Part shown: one piece after another, positions 36,113 to 44,635 of the stretch
Layout: each line of letters starts with the position of its first letter
Numbering within the stretch: position 1 is the first letter of the stretch
Origin: Planctomycetota bacterium
Lineage (GTDB): Bacteria > Planctomycetota > B15-G4 > SIAN01
Length of the DNA stretch: 64,000 nt
Assembly (NCBI GenBank): GCA_028289345.1
Contig: JANQQL010000038.1
Span: 29,980 to 93,979, forward strand
Direction: 5' to 3'
Program-made: the position numbers and the translations under genes
Notes under the pieces: model-generated
Told to the model about the DNA's origin: nothing
What the model saw: only the letters and a program-made list of their open reading frames with translations
The model's database searches: none

Positions 36113-36278
36113 CAGGGCCGTTCAAGAAGTCCCGAGCGGACCTGTTCGCCTCGCTCCTCGGCAAACCCTGGAAGAGTCCACCAATTCGTCTGACGTCCGA
36201 TTGATCGGCACGAAGGAAAGTCCCTCGACCGACATCCGAGGCCTCGGTTCCACGGCCGGCGAACTCCTGACCGAGCTC

Positions 36279-36767
36279 CTAGCTGGACTCACCTCGTTTC
36301 CACTCGACCCGCTTCAACAGGGTTTCCTCGGTCTTCTTTCCGAAACCCGAAAGAGCGGCGATCTCTCCTTTGCGCGCCGCGTTCTCCAAGGAGTCCAGGT
36401 CGACGATCCCGAGTTCCTGAAACAGCCGAGCTGCCTTCTTGGGCCCAAGCCCGGGAAGGCGCAACACTTGGAGGAGCGACAGAGGGACCTTTTCGGAGAC
36501 TTCTTCCAGCGCTTTCAGCCGGCCAGATTGCACGAGTTCGCGCAGAGCCGCCGCGAGATCCTTGCCAATGAACTCCAAGCGGGTCAGGTCTTCGTCGTCT
36601 CGCACCATGTCTGCGAGCGGACGACCATGATCCAGAATCGTCGTCGCGGCGTTCCGATAGGCGCGAATCCGAAACGGGTTCGCCCCCACAACTTCGAGCA
36701 ACAGGGCGGTGTCTTCCAACACTCGGGAGATCTGCGAATTGTCCACGGAGTCCTCGGACGAGTTCAA
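36279..36767 (-). CDS. Free-standing PolX-type N-terminal/HhH DNA-binding protein
   Basis: The 162-residue protein corresponds to the first part of bacterial family X DNA polymerases. It has the 8-kDa-like domain (ISRVLEDTALLLEVVGANPFRIRAYRNAATTI), a region with LEFIGKDLAAALRELVQSG, and the helix-hairpin-helix LRLPGLGPKKAARLFQELGIVDLDSLENAARKGEIAALSGFGKKTEETLLKRV. Bacterial PolX has about 570 residues with polymerase and PHP nuclease domains. Both are absent, and the 166 bp downstream is too short to hide them behind a frameshift. It starts at a TTG that overlaps the carbonic anhydrase stop (TTGA), so translation is coupled. It may be a relic, or a DNA-binding or end-sensing protein. Which one cannot be decided here. 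Confidence 0.85.
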   Translation of the reverse strand: MNSSEDSVDNSQISRVLEDTALLLEVVGANPFRIRAYRNAATTILDHGRPLADMVRDDEDLTRLEFIGKDLAAALRELVQSGRLKALEEVSEKVPLSLLQVLRLPGLGPKKAARLFQELGIVDLDSLENAARKGEIAALSGFGKKTEETLLKRVEWKRGESS

Positions 36768-37390
36768 CGATCGAAGAACTCGACCCCCCCACTTCCGACG
36801 TCGTACATGGCCCCGACGATTTCGATCTCCCCGGCCTTCTCCATCTCTTGCAGAACCGGGCTTTGGTCGCGAATCTCACCGATCACCTGGTTCACATTCG
36901 CCCGCGCCACCGCATCGACGAACTCCAGGTTGTCCGCGGTTCGCTGGGCCGCGTCCTTGGGCTCGGACACCTGATCGAGCGCGGGCTTCACTTTCTTCAA
37001 GAGCCCGGTCAGATTGCCGAGATGCACGTCGGCGCAGGCTCCCTTCACCGCACCGCAGGCGGTGTGACCGAGCACGACCACGAGCTTGGATCCGGCGACC
37101 TTGCAGGCGAACTCCATGCTCCCCAACAAATCTCCATTCAAGACGTTGCCGGCCACTCGCGCCGAAAACACGTCCCCGATTCCTTGGTCGAAAACCAGCT
37201 CGGCGGAGGCCCGAGAATCAATGCAGCCCAAGATCACGGCCATGGGGTATTGCCCGCTGCTGGTCGCCGTCACCTGAGCGCGAAAATCACGTTCCTGGCT
37301 CTGTCCGTTCTGAAAACGGCGATTGCCTTCTTCCAGGAGGCTTCGTACCTGAGCGGGGCGTAGCTCTTGTTGAGTTTCTTGGGTCTGCAT
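36764..37390 (-). CDS. Beta-class carbonic anhydrase
   Basis: A 208-residue protein with the zinc ligands of beta-carbonic anhydrase: Cys56-x-Asp58-Ser-Arg60 in VILGCIDSRASAEL, and His109-x-x-Cys112 in VVVLGHTACGAVKGA. Asp58 and Arg60 form the catalytic dyad. RVAGNVL and GSMEFA are also family-typical. It has no signal peptide, so it is cytoplasmic. The enzyme interconverts CO2 and bicarbonate. It lies 84 bp downstream of a SulP permease on the same strand, a pairing known for bicarbonate import, and overlaps the next gene by TTGA. Confidence 0.96.
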   Translation of the reverse strand: MQTQETQQELRPAQVRSLLEEGNRRFQNGQSQERDFRAQVTATSSGQYPMAVILGCIDSRASAELVFDQGIGDVFSARVAGNVLNGDLLGSMEFACKVAGSKLVVVLGHTACGAVKGACADVHLGNLTGLLKKVKPALDQVSEPKDAAQRTADNLEFVDAVARANVNQVIGEIRDQSPVLQEMEKAGEIEIVGAMYDVGSGGVEFFDR

Positions 37391-37474
37391 GACTCGGTCC
37401 CTTCCAAGCTCGGGGCTCGCACCCCTTGGTCACTGTCCGATGCCAGCCGTGGGTGCCGGCATTCCATCGCGCGC

Positions 37475-39094
37475 TCAGCTAGCCGTACTCATTCGCCGGC
37501 TCTCCTTCTCCATCCCTTCTCCTTGACGAAGGATCTGCAAAGCGATGTTTCGGCGCGAAGCCGAGCGCTCGAAGTCTTCGATGATTTCGTGCACGTCGTG
37601 GTTCATGAGGACGCAGTCCCTGGCGTCCAGAACGACCGCAGAGTTGTCCGGGATTCGATTCAGCTCGCGGAGGATCGCTCCGCGATTGAGGAAGGACACC
37701 TCTTCCGAGAGACGAATTCGAACCACGTGACTCCCCGACGAGTCATCCTCTTCCATGTGCATGAAGTGGGAGTTGTTGTAGTTCCGAATGAGGATCACGA
37801 AGATCGCGACTCCCATCCCGAGACCAATGCCCATCAGGAGGTCGGTGAACACGATGCCGAGAATCGTCGTCGCAAAAGGAACGAATTGAGACGGCCCCAA
37901 TTGAAACATCTGCTTGAACAGGGACGGTCGTGCCAATTTGTAACCAACCACGAGCAAGATGCTCGCCAAAACAGACAGCGGGATCAGGTTCAAGACCTTT
38001 GGCAGGGCCATCACGCAAAGGAAGAGCAGCAACCCGTGGAGAATGGCCGAGGTTTTCGTCTTGGCACCGGACTGAATGTTTGCGGAACTACGGACGATCA
38101 CTTGGGTAACAGGAAGCCCCCCCAACATTCCGGAAACCGTGTTGCCGACACCCTGGGCCACGAGTTCCCGGTTGGTCGGAGTGATCCGGTGCTGGGGATC
38201 CATACGATCCGTGGCTTCCACACAAAGAAGGGTCTCCAGACTCGCCACCACCGCCAGCGTCACCGCGGTGATCCAAATGGCCGAGCTTCCGATCTCGGAC
38301 CAGTCCGGCGACAAGAACAGGTGGAAGAATCCGGAAAAGCTCTCGGCCACAGGAACTCGAACGAGGTGTTCGGTACTGAGTGCCCAATCCGGAAAGAACC
38401 GCGTCGCGCAGATTTGAAAGACGATGCCGAATCCCACCGCGACCAGCGGCCCTTGGATTAGCTGGAAGATCCGCGATCGCTTCGCCAACACGGAATCCCA
38501 AAGCACCAAGATCAGCAACGCCAGCGACGAGACCAAAATCGCGGCGGGAGTCAGGTCACCAATCATGGATCGGAGGGAGGTCAGCGTGGTCTCCCCGTCC
38601 GGTTGGACGAAGGACATCTGCCCTTCGGGATCGGTGTCGTGTCCCACGGCGTGTGGGATCTGCTTCAAGATGATCAGGATGCCAATGCCGGCGAGCATTC
38701 CCTTGATCACCGCCGAAGGGAAAAAGTAAGCGAGAATCCCCGCGCGAGCCACCCCGGCGATGATCTGCAGAATGCCGGCGAGCACCACCGCGGAGAGGAA
38801 CACCTGGAAGCTGCCCAACTCCTGAATCGAGTTGAGGACGATCACCGCGAGTCCCGCAGCCGGCCCGGAGACTCCCAACGGAGATCCGCTCAGGATGCCA
38901 ACCACGAGCCCACCGACCATCCCCGCAACCAGCCCGGAGAAAAGCGGCGCTCCACTGGCGAGGGCGATCCCGAGGCAGAGGGGAACCGCCACGAAGAGCA
39001 CCACCAGTCCGGCAGGCCCATCGTGCCGCAGGTGGGAGAAACACTGCCGAAACGCCCCAACCTCGGCGCCGCCCTTCGGGGTGGTGTCGCTCAC
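37475..39094 (-). CDS. SulP-family anion permease with STAS domain (probable bicarbonate transporter)
   Basis: The start is the GTG at 39094 with GGAG upstream, giving 539 residues. The membrane part has the SulP core (GPAGLVVLFVAVPLCLGIALASGAPLFSGLVAGMVGGLVVGILSGSPLGVSGPAAGLAVIV). Other segments include SLETLLCVEATDRMDPQHRITPTNRELVAQGVGNTVSGMLGGLPVTQVIVRSSAN and a set of C-terminal helices. A soluble STAS domain ends the chain (RIRLSEEVSFLNRGAILRELNRIPDNSAVVLDARD). SulP members carry sulfate, bicarbonate or dicarboxylates. Co-operonic carbonic anhydrase makes bicarbonate the best guess. The divergent LysR-type gene and two operator copies in the 150-bp gap suggest induction, perhaps by low inorganic carbon. 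Confidence 0.92.
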   Translation of the reverse strand: MSDTTPKGGAEVGAFRQCFSHLRHDGPAGLVVLFVAVPLCLGIALASGAPLFSGLVAGMVGGLVVGILSGSPLGVSGPAAGLAVIVLNSIQELGSFQVFLSAVVLAGILQIIAGVARAGILAYFFPSAVIKGMLAGIGILIILKQIPHAVGHDTDPEGQMSFVQPDGETTLTSLRSMIGDLTPAAILVSSLALLILVLWDSVLAKRSRIFQLIQGPLVAVGFGIVFQICATRFFPDWALSTEHLVRVPVAESFSGFFHLFLSPDWSEIGSSAIWITAVTLAVVASLETLLCVEATDRMDPQHRITPTNRELVAQGVGNTVSGMLGGLPVTQVIVRSSANIQSGAKTKTSAILHGLLLFLCVMALPKVLNLIPLSVLASILLVVGYKLARPSLFKQMFQLGPSQFVPFATTILGIVFTDLLMGIGLGMGVAIFVILIRNYNNSHFMHMEEDDSSGSHVVRIRLSEEVSFLNRGAILRELNRIPDNSAVVLDARDCVLMNHDVHEIIEDFERSASRRNIALQILRQGEGMEKESRRMSTAS

Positions 39095-39172
39095 ATCGCG
39101 CTCCTTTTCCGCACAATTTCGGATCACACATCTGGATCTAACCATCTTCGTGGATCGCCACGTCGATCAGAA

Positions 39173-39187
39173 TTCGAGATAATCGAA
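39173..39187. promoter_or_regulatory. LysR-type operator copy 1 (TTCGA-N5-TCGAA)
   Basis: A perfect palindrome: TTCGA-GATAA-TCGAA is the core of 9-bp arms AGAATTCGA/TCGAATTCT (39169-39191). It contains the T-N11-A pattern of LysR-family sites. It lies about 80 bp upstream of the SulP start and 55 bp upstream of the regulator start. Confidence 0.7.
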
Positions 39188-39202
39188 TTCTTCTAGTCAC
39201 CC

Positions 39203-39217
39203 TTCGAAATTACCGAA
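39203..39217. promoter_or_regulatory. LysR-type operator copy 2 (TTCGA-N5-CCGAA)
   Basis: TTCGA-AATTA-CCGAA repeats the first site with one mismatch, exactly 30 bp further on, close to three helical turns. It sits 24 bp before the regulator's GTG, where binding would repress its own gene. A strong and a weak site with this spacing is the usual layout of LysR-type control regions. Confidence 0.65.
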
Positions 39218-39241
39218 TCCGGATGGAGATCGTCGGACCTC

Positions 39242-40162
39242 GTGTGGCTGAACTATCACCATCTCCTCTACTTCTACGTCGTGGCCCGAGAAGGAGGGAT
39301 CACCGCCGCGAGTCGCCAACTTCGCCTCGCCCCCGCCACCATCAGCGCCCAGGTCAAGCAACTGGAGCGACGACTCGGTGAAAAGTTGTTCGAACGGGTG
39401 GGACGCACCCTGTCCCTGACCAAGTCCGGCAAGATCGCTTTCTCCTACGCGGAAAGCATCTTTTCGCTCGGCACCGAGCTGCAATCAGCCCTTGGTTCCG
39501 AATCCCCGGACCGGTTGCGCAAGCTGGTCGTTGGCATCACCGACGTCGTCCCCAAGTTGGTCGCCTTTCGTCTCCTGCAACCGGCACTCGAGTTGGCCGA
39601 AGGCGTGCAGCTGATTTGCAAGGAAGGCAAAGCCGAAGAACTGCTCGTGCAACTCTCCACCCATGAACTTGACGTTCTCATCACCGACGCTCCCGCGGAT
39701 CCCGCGTTGCGCATCCGAGCGTACAACCACCGACTCGGCGAATGTGGGGTCACGTTCTTCGCGGTCTCCTCTTTGGCGACCCAGCATCGCGCGGGGTTCC
39801 CCCAGTCCCTCAACGGGGCACCGGTCCTTCTGCCAACCGGAAACACCACCGTGCGACGATCTCTCGACCAATGGATCGCCAATCTCGAACTCGAGCCAAA
39901 GATCGTTGGGGAGTTCGAAGACAGCGCATTGATGAAGGTATTCGGGCAGTCGGGAGTTGGCATCTTTCCCGGTCCGCGCATCATCGAGGACGACATCGTC
40001 GAACAGTACGGGGTCGAAGTCGTCGGACGAACCAACGCCGTCTCGGAAAAGTTCTTCGCCATCTCGCTGAATCGTCGTCTCCGCAATCCCGCAGTGGTTC
40101 ACATCTCCGAGTCGGCAAGGGGGCAATTGTTCGACGAATCCTCCGAGCAAGCGCACCGGTGA
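39242..40162 (+). CDS. LysR-type transcriptional regulator (NhaR-like)
   Basis: A 306-residue regulator starting at GTG with GGAG upstream. The N-terminal winged helix reads LNYHHLLYFYVVAREGGITAASRQLRLAPATISAQVKQLERRLGEKLFERVGRTLSLTKSGKIAFSYAESIF. The LNYHHLLYF opening is typical of the NhaR subgroup. The C-terminal part is a periplasmic-binding-protein-like sensor (KLVVGITDVVPKLVAFRLLQPAL, ELDVLITDAPADPAL, VLLPTGNTTVRRSLDQWI). NhaR senses sodium and pH in E. coli, but here the divergent neighbours are a SulP permease and a carbonic anhydrase. Control of inorganic-carbon or ion uptake is more likely. Two matching palindromes lie in the shared promoter region. Confidence 0.93.
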   Translation: MWLNYHHLLYFYVVAREGGITAASRQLRLAPATISAQVKQLERRLGEKLFERVGRTLSLTKSGKIAFSYAESIFSLGTELQSALGSESPDRLRKLVVGITDVVPKLVAFRLLQPALELAEGVQLICKEGKAEELLVQLSTHELDVLITDAPADPALRIRAYNHRLGECGVTFFAVSSLATQHRAGFPQSLNGAPVLLPTGNTTVRRSLDQWIANLELEPKIVGEFEDSALMKVFGQSGVGIFPGPRIIEDDIVEQYGVEVVGRTNAVSEKFFAISLNRRLRNPAVVHISESARGQLFDESSEQAHR

Positions 40163-40384
40163 ACCCGGCGAAGGCGAAACTGCAGACAGGTCGTGGTGGC
40201 ATCCGGCAAAGAGTCATCACCTTTTCTTTGCGGCCGCGAGCTCCTAGAACACGCTCGTGATGCTCAGCCCCTTTCCCGCATCCGATTTTGGGGATCCGTC
40301 GGAGAAGGCTCGCAGGCTCGGAACCAAAGTGGCAAGCGCCGAGCGCGAAGCTTCTCCCCAACGCCCCCGAGAAAGGATTCCCTC

Positions 40385-41683
40385 TTGCGCAGGACCTCGT
40401 GGGGTCTCCTGGCCACTCTGCTCACCGCTTCCAACGCCTTGGGAAGCGATCAGGAGCTGTTGAACATCCTCCTGGAAAATGGCGCGATCCAGCAAGCCCA
40501 GTACGAAGCGCTCATGGGCAGCCAGGGGGCGCCGGGGAACTTCTGGGTGAACGAGAATGGTCTAACCGTCGACTCTCCCGACGGGGAGTTTCAATTCGTC
40601 GTGGGTGGCCGTCTCCACATGCAGGCCAGCTTCCATGACGAACACTTGCCCTCCGCCTCCGAGCCCTCCGATGGATCCGAGCTGCGCCGCGCGCGATTTC
40701 ATATTCGGGCCAGGGTCTACGAGGAGTGGGAACTCGAATCCGACATCGACTTCGCGGACAACGAGCCTTTCGTCAAAGACTTCTTCGTCGCCTACACGGG
40801 AATGGAGAGAGCCAAGCTGTCCGCGGGCCTCCAGAAGCAGCCGTTCAGTCTCGACATCGAGATGAGCACCAACGACCTTCCCTTCATCGAACGTTCCGTG
40901 GATCATTTCCTGATCGTTCCATTCGTGGACCGAGCCATGGGCGTCCGGAGCGAACTCCACGGCGATCACGTGTTTTTCGCCGGAGGAATCTATGGGGAGT
41001 CCGTCGAAGCAGAAAGAGACGGTGACGACGGATTCGGGACTGCCGCTCGGTTGATCTTCTTGCCAGTCCTCGAGCGCGACCGAGTGGTCCATCTTGGCAT
41101 CCGCGGTGCCTTGCGCTGGCTGTCATCCGCCGACGACCCACTGGTTCTCCAAGACCAAACCACGAACTTTTCCGATCTTTCGGTGGTTCGGACCATGGAC
41201 ATCCCCGATGTCGACAGAGTCGATTTGTACGGTCCCGAGGCGGCCTTGGTCTGGGGTCCGGTCTCCGTCTACGGGGAGTACCACTGGGCGGTCATGAAAA
41301 GAAACCCCGGCAGCGACTTGAAGTTCAACGGTGGCTACGTCGCCGCAACCTATGCGCTCACCGGAGAAAGCCGAGCGACGGCCTATCGAATCGCCGAAGG
41401 CGAGTTCAAAAGAATCACTCCCGAGCGAAATTTCACGGCCAATGGTGGCGGCTGCGGCGCATGGGAACTTGCGACCCGCCTGGCACGACTGGACCTCAAC
41501 AACCGCGACATTCGAGGCGGCCGCGAAATCGTCCTCACCAACGCCCTAAACTGGTCCATCAATCCAGTCGTGCGCGTGATGTTCGAGTGGACTCGAATCC
41601 TTGAAGCTGACAGCAACAGCATTGCGGGAGGCGACGCGCGCGGAACAGACATCTTCCAAACACGAATTGGCTTCCGGTTCTGA
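40385..41683 (+). CDS. OprO/OprP-type outer-membrane porin
   Basis: The best start is the TTG at 40385, behind AAAGGA with a 7-base spacer. It opens a clean signal peptide (RRTSWGLLATLLTASNALGS) and gives 432 residues; the ORF extends upstream with non-protein-like sequence. A short helical segment (QELLNILLENGAIQQAQYEALMG) precedes the barrel, as in OprO/OprP proteins. The barrel has alternating amphipathic strands (FQFVVGGRLHMQASFHDE, RRARFHIRARVYEEWELESDIDFADN, KLSAGLQKQPFSLD) and ends in an aromatic residue (QTRIGFRF), as needed for BAM recognition. The relatives pass phosphate or polyphosphate. The outer-membrane location supports a diderm cell. Confidence 0.9.
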   Translation: MRRTSWGLLATLLTASNALGSDQELLNILLENGAIQQAQYEALMGSQGAPGNFWVNENGLTVDSPDGEFQFVVGGRLHMQASFHDEHLPSASEPSDGSELRRARFHIRARVYEEWELESDIDFADNEPFVKDFFVAYTGMERAKLSAGLQKQPFSLDIEMSTNDLPFIERSVDHFLIVPFVDRAMGVRSELHGDHVFFAGGIYGESVEAERDGDDGFGTAARLIFLPVLERDRVVHLGIRGALRWLSSADDPLVLQDQTTNFSDLSVVRTMDIPDVDRVDLYGPEAALVWGPVSVYGEYHWAVMKRNPGSDLKFNGGYVAATYALTGESRATAYRIAEGEFKRITPERNFTANGGGCGAWELATRLARLDLNNRDIRGGREIVLTNALNWSINPVVRVMFEWTRILEADSNSIAGGDARGTDIFQTRIGFRF

Positions 41684-41920
41684 GAGTCCGGAGGTCGCCC
41701 AAAGAAGTTCCCGCGGCGGCTCATTTTTCGGGGCCGCAACCGCCAACGCCTGCGCACCCGTGTCAAGTCGTGGAACTGTGTCAGACACGGAATGGCCGTG
41801 TGAAACCCGCGCACCAGGGCGGCAAATCCGGTCTGCTCGCAGACCTTGCACCTGCACCGCCGTTCTCCGACAATGCGTCTCGAAGGATGCAACGTCGCTC
41901 ACTCACCAGGGAGAATCGGG

Positions 41921-43639
41921 ATGTTCCCCGCCCGTCGCTGGCCGGCAATCGCCGGCATTTTTCTTTTCTGCGGGGAGTCACTTCCCGCCCGCCCCTTGGT
42001 CTTGCCACCGGCGCCCCAGGAAGGGGTCGACCGCGTTCAGATCAACGTCAACGATCTGGGCCAGAACGTCATTGGCGATGCCGCCCAAGAACCGAGCTTG
42101 GCCGTCGACCCCACGGATCCGACTCGTCTCGTCGTTGGATGGAGCTACTTCCCGGACGCAAGCAACGCGGACTCGGAATCGGCCTGGGCTTACAGCCATG
42201 ACGGCGGCCGAACTTGGGACTTCCAGGGCTTGCAGCAGCCTGCCGGCGATCGGGGTGAAGCCTTGGTCCGGACGTTGGCCGACGGCACGGTGCTCTACTG
42301 GAGCCAGGGACCTTCGGAAACAGAGCTCTACATCTCTCGAGTTTCGGGCGTCTCCTGGAGTTCCCCGATCGGCTCCGCAGGAGGCGACGACCCGTTTGCG
42401 TGGGTCGATCGATCCGGCGGTCCTGGGGACGGCAACATCTACCTGACCTGGACCCCCGACACGGGTTGCTGCGGAAACGCCAACTTCGTGCGCTCCGAAG
42501 ACGGCGGCTTCACCACCTCGACTCCGTTGGAACTGGACCTCGCCGTGGGTGGCATCACCGTGGGTCGCAACGGCGAAGTGTATGTCGCCGGAGTTCCCAC
42601 CTCTCCACTCGACTTCGAGACCATTCGCATCGCCAAATCGATCAATGCTCAGCTTCCTGGCTCGACGCCAACGTTCGGGGTGAACAGCACCACCTTGGGC
42701 GGCTCCTTGACCGCAGCGATGGGTCCCAATCCTGGCGGCGTTCTCGGCAAGATCACCATCGACACGGACACCTCCAATGGCCCCCACGGAGGAAACGTCT
42801 ATTTGCTGGCGTGCGTGGATCCCGATGGCCCGGACCCAGGCGAACTGCACTTTTCGCGAAGCACGGACGGCGGTCTGACCTGGTCGGCGCCCCGGCGCAT
42901 CAACGATGAACCGTTCGGTCGGAACGCGTTCCAGTGGTTGGGAACCATGTCGGTCGCACCGAATGGTCGGATCGATGCTGTCTGGTACGACACGCGCAAT
43001 AGCGTGTCGGGAATCATCTCCGAACTGTTCTATTCCTTTTCCATCGACGGTGGCCAGACCTGGGCCGTGAACGAGGCGATCAGTCCTCCGTTCAATCACT
43101 TCCTCGGTCAACCGGGCAACCAGTCGGTGGGAGATCACATCGACATCGAATCGGACAACCTGGGTGTCCATGTGATCTACACCGCGTCCTTCAATAGCGA
43201 GCAAGATCTGTACTACTTGCGACTCGGTGCGAGGGATTGCAACGGCAACGGCAACGACGACCTCCTCGACGTGGGTGTGGTGTCGGTCGACAACAACAAC
43301 AACGGCGTGCCCGACGAATGCGAGACCTTGCTACTGCAGGGCTTCTCGCCAGGAATCGTGGACACCGTCAACTTCGTGCATGTGACCCGTGCGACGCCGA
43401 CGAGCCTGTCGTTCCTCCTCACGGGAACCACCCTCGGGACTCTGGTGACGGGGGGCTGCGGAATCGAGCTGGGTTTCCTGGATCCGGTGGTTTTGAGCCC
43501 GCTGGTTTCGAACGGACGGGGGGAAATCACCTTTGGTGGATCCATCGACTCGTCCCTGAGCGGGACTCGGATTCTCTTCCAGGTCATCGAACCAGTCAGC
43601 TGCCGAAGCAGCGAGGTCTTGGACTTCACCTTCCCCTGA
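41921..43639 (+). CDS. Secreted Asp-box (BNR/sialidase-like) propeller protein
   Basis: From the ATG at 41921 (AGGGAG upstream) the product has 572 residues with a signal peptide (ARRWPAIAGIFLFCGESLPARP). Three Asp-box repeats are clear: SHDGGRTWDF, STDGGLTWSA and SIDGGQTWAV. They mark the blades of a sialidase-like propeller. Catalytic Arg residues of sialidases cannot be assigned, so enzymatic activity is doubtful. After the propeller comes DCNGNGNDDLLDVGVVSVDNNNNGVPDECE, a calcium-loop pair with the NGVPDEC wording common in planctomycete secreted proteins. A C-terminal Ig-like domain follows (VNFVHVTRATPTSLSFLLTG). Confidence 0.88.
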   Translation: MFPARRWPAIAGIFLFCGESLPARPLVLPPAPQEGVDRVQINVNDLGQNVIGDAAQEPSLAVDPTDPTRLVVGWSYFPDASNADSESAWAYSHDGGRTWDFQGLQQPAGDRGEALVRTLADGTVLYWSQGPSETELYISRVSGVSWSSPIGSAGGDDPFAWVDRSGGPGDGNIYLTWTPDTGCCGNANFVRSEDGGFTTSTPLELDLAVGGITVGRNGEVYVAGVPTSPLDFETIRIAKSINAQLPGSTPTFGVNSTTLGGSLTAAMGPNPGGVLGKITIDTDTSNGPHGGNVYLLACVDPDGPDPGELHFSRSTDGGLTWSAPRRINDEPFGRNAFQWLGTMSVAPNGRIDAVWYDTRNSVSGIISELFYSFSIDGGQTWAVNEAISPPFNHFLGQPGNQSVGDHIDIESDNLGVHVIYTASFNSEQDLYYLRLGARDCNGNGNDDLLDVGVVSVDNNNNGVPDECETLLLQGFSPGIVDTVNFVHVTRATPTSLSFLLTGTTLGTLVTGGCGIELGFLDPVVLSPLVSNGRGEITFGGSIDSSLSGTRILFQVIEPVSCRSSEVLDFTFP

Positions 43640-43780
43640 TCCGTCTCCCTGCGGAAAAGGCCCAGGAGGGAAAAAGCACTGGGTCCCGGTGCGGGGACCA
43701 GCTAAAAAGCTGCGTTCCCCCTGGGTTTCCAGGAATCAACGCTCGAGGCACACCGCACTCGGGCCCCAAGGAGCCGAATC

Positions 43781-43945
43781 ATGGCCAAGGCCAAGAAGGG
43801 CGTGGAAATCGTCCAGCTCGTCTGCAGCGAGACGGGTGAGCGGAACTACACCATTCGCAAGAGAGCTGGGTCGCCCAAGCTTTCCCTGAAGAAGTACTGC
43901 CCGCGGCTGCGCAAGCACACGGTGCACAACGAGAAGAAGAAGTAG
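43781..43945 (+). CDS. rpmG: 50S ribosomal protein L33
   Basis: A 54-residue protein. It opens MAKAKKGVEIVQLVCSETGERNYT and continues to KKYCPRLRKHTVHNEKKK, which is bacterial L33 throughout. In zinc-binding forms of L33 each of the two knuckles has a Cys-x-x-Cys. Here the first reads CSET and the second CPRL, so one Cys of each pair is lost and zinc binding is unlikely. CCCCAAGGAG stands upstream of the ATG (SD-like AAGGAG with a 7-base spacer). The usual neighbours (tRNA-Trp, secE, nusG) are not present on either side. Confidence 0.96.
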   Translation: MAKAKKGVEIVQLVCSETGERNYTIRKRAGSPKLSLKKYCPRLRKHTVHNEKKK

Positions 43946-44635
43946 CGATCCGGAAGTAGTTCCCGGGATGGGTCGGCCCCCATTTCGCCTCGAAGGGCGA
44001 TCAAGGGGCCGCAATCCCAATGTTGACAGTCTGGCCGCCGGCCTCCCCCGAGAGGCTTTGGTCGTGCCTGAGGACGGCGTCTCGCCGAAGACCTCCTTCT
44101 TCTCCCTCTTGCAGTCGGGGCCCCGCACCAATCTTGCGGGCAAGGATTCGGGCGCACAAACGGTCAGGAGGCTTGCCGATTCTCCTGGTTCGGCGTGACC
44201 GTTCGATCGGATCGATCTCCACGATGGTCCACGGCCCGGATCGGGCCAGAGTGTGGCGCCGCGTGGAGCGTGAGTTCCCGAACGCGGGCGGCAGAGTCTA
44301 TGGCTTCTTCTTCTCTGTAGGGAGGGGTCAAAGTCATGTTTTCTGATCCACTTTCCGGTGAAGTCGCATTCCCTTCGACTCGATCCTCTGCGCCTGAATT
44401 CGGCGTCCCGCAAGTCGCCCGGGCCCCGGTCCCGAAGTTCCCCTTCCGCACGTTCGTCGACCATCCTCCCCCGAGTCATCGGGTTCCGTCATCGTTGGCC
44501 GCCCGTGGCTTCCGGAGTTCCCCGGGATCGGGAAGGGCTTCGGCGGTCACAATTCCTGGCCTTGCTCAGGAATCACTGCCTTCCCGCGCGATAAGTTCTC
44601 TCGGAACCCCGTCCGGTTTGGAGAACCGGTCCGCC
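43946..44635. other. 690-bp stretch without a recognisable gene
   Basis: Long open frames cross this region on both strands, but they are very rich in Arg, Ser, Pro and Gly and have no domain-like pattern. I found no tRNA, no clear terminator with a T-run and no repeat. It may hold the promoter of the chorismate-lyase-like operon and perhaps a leader or small RNA that cannot be recognised by eye. Confidence 0.4.

Noticed and set aside
43660..43740. Hairpins GGTCCC/GGGACC and AGCT-AAAA-AGCT before rpmG
   Set aside because: Short stems without a T-run; they could be the mRNA end of the Asp-box gene but the evidence is too weak to call.
43736..44479. 247-codon open frame on the minus strand over and after rpmG
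   Set aside because: It covers rpmG antisense, is extremely Arg/Ser/Pro-rich and shows no domain pattern; high GC alone explains the lack of stops.
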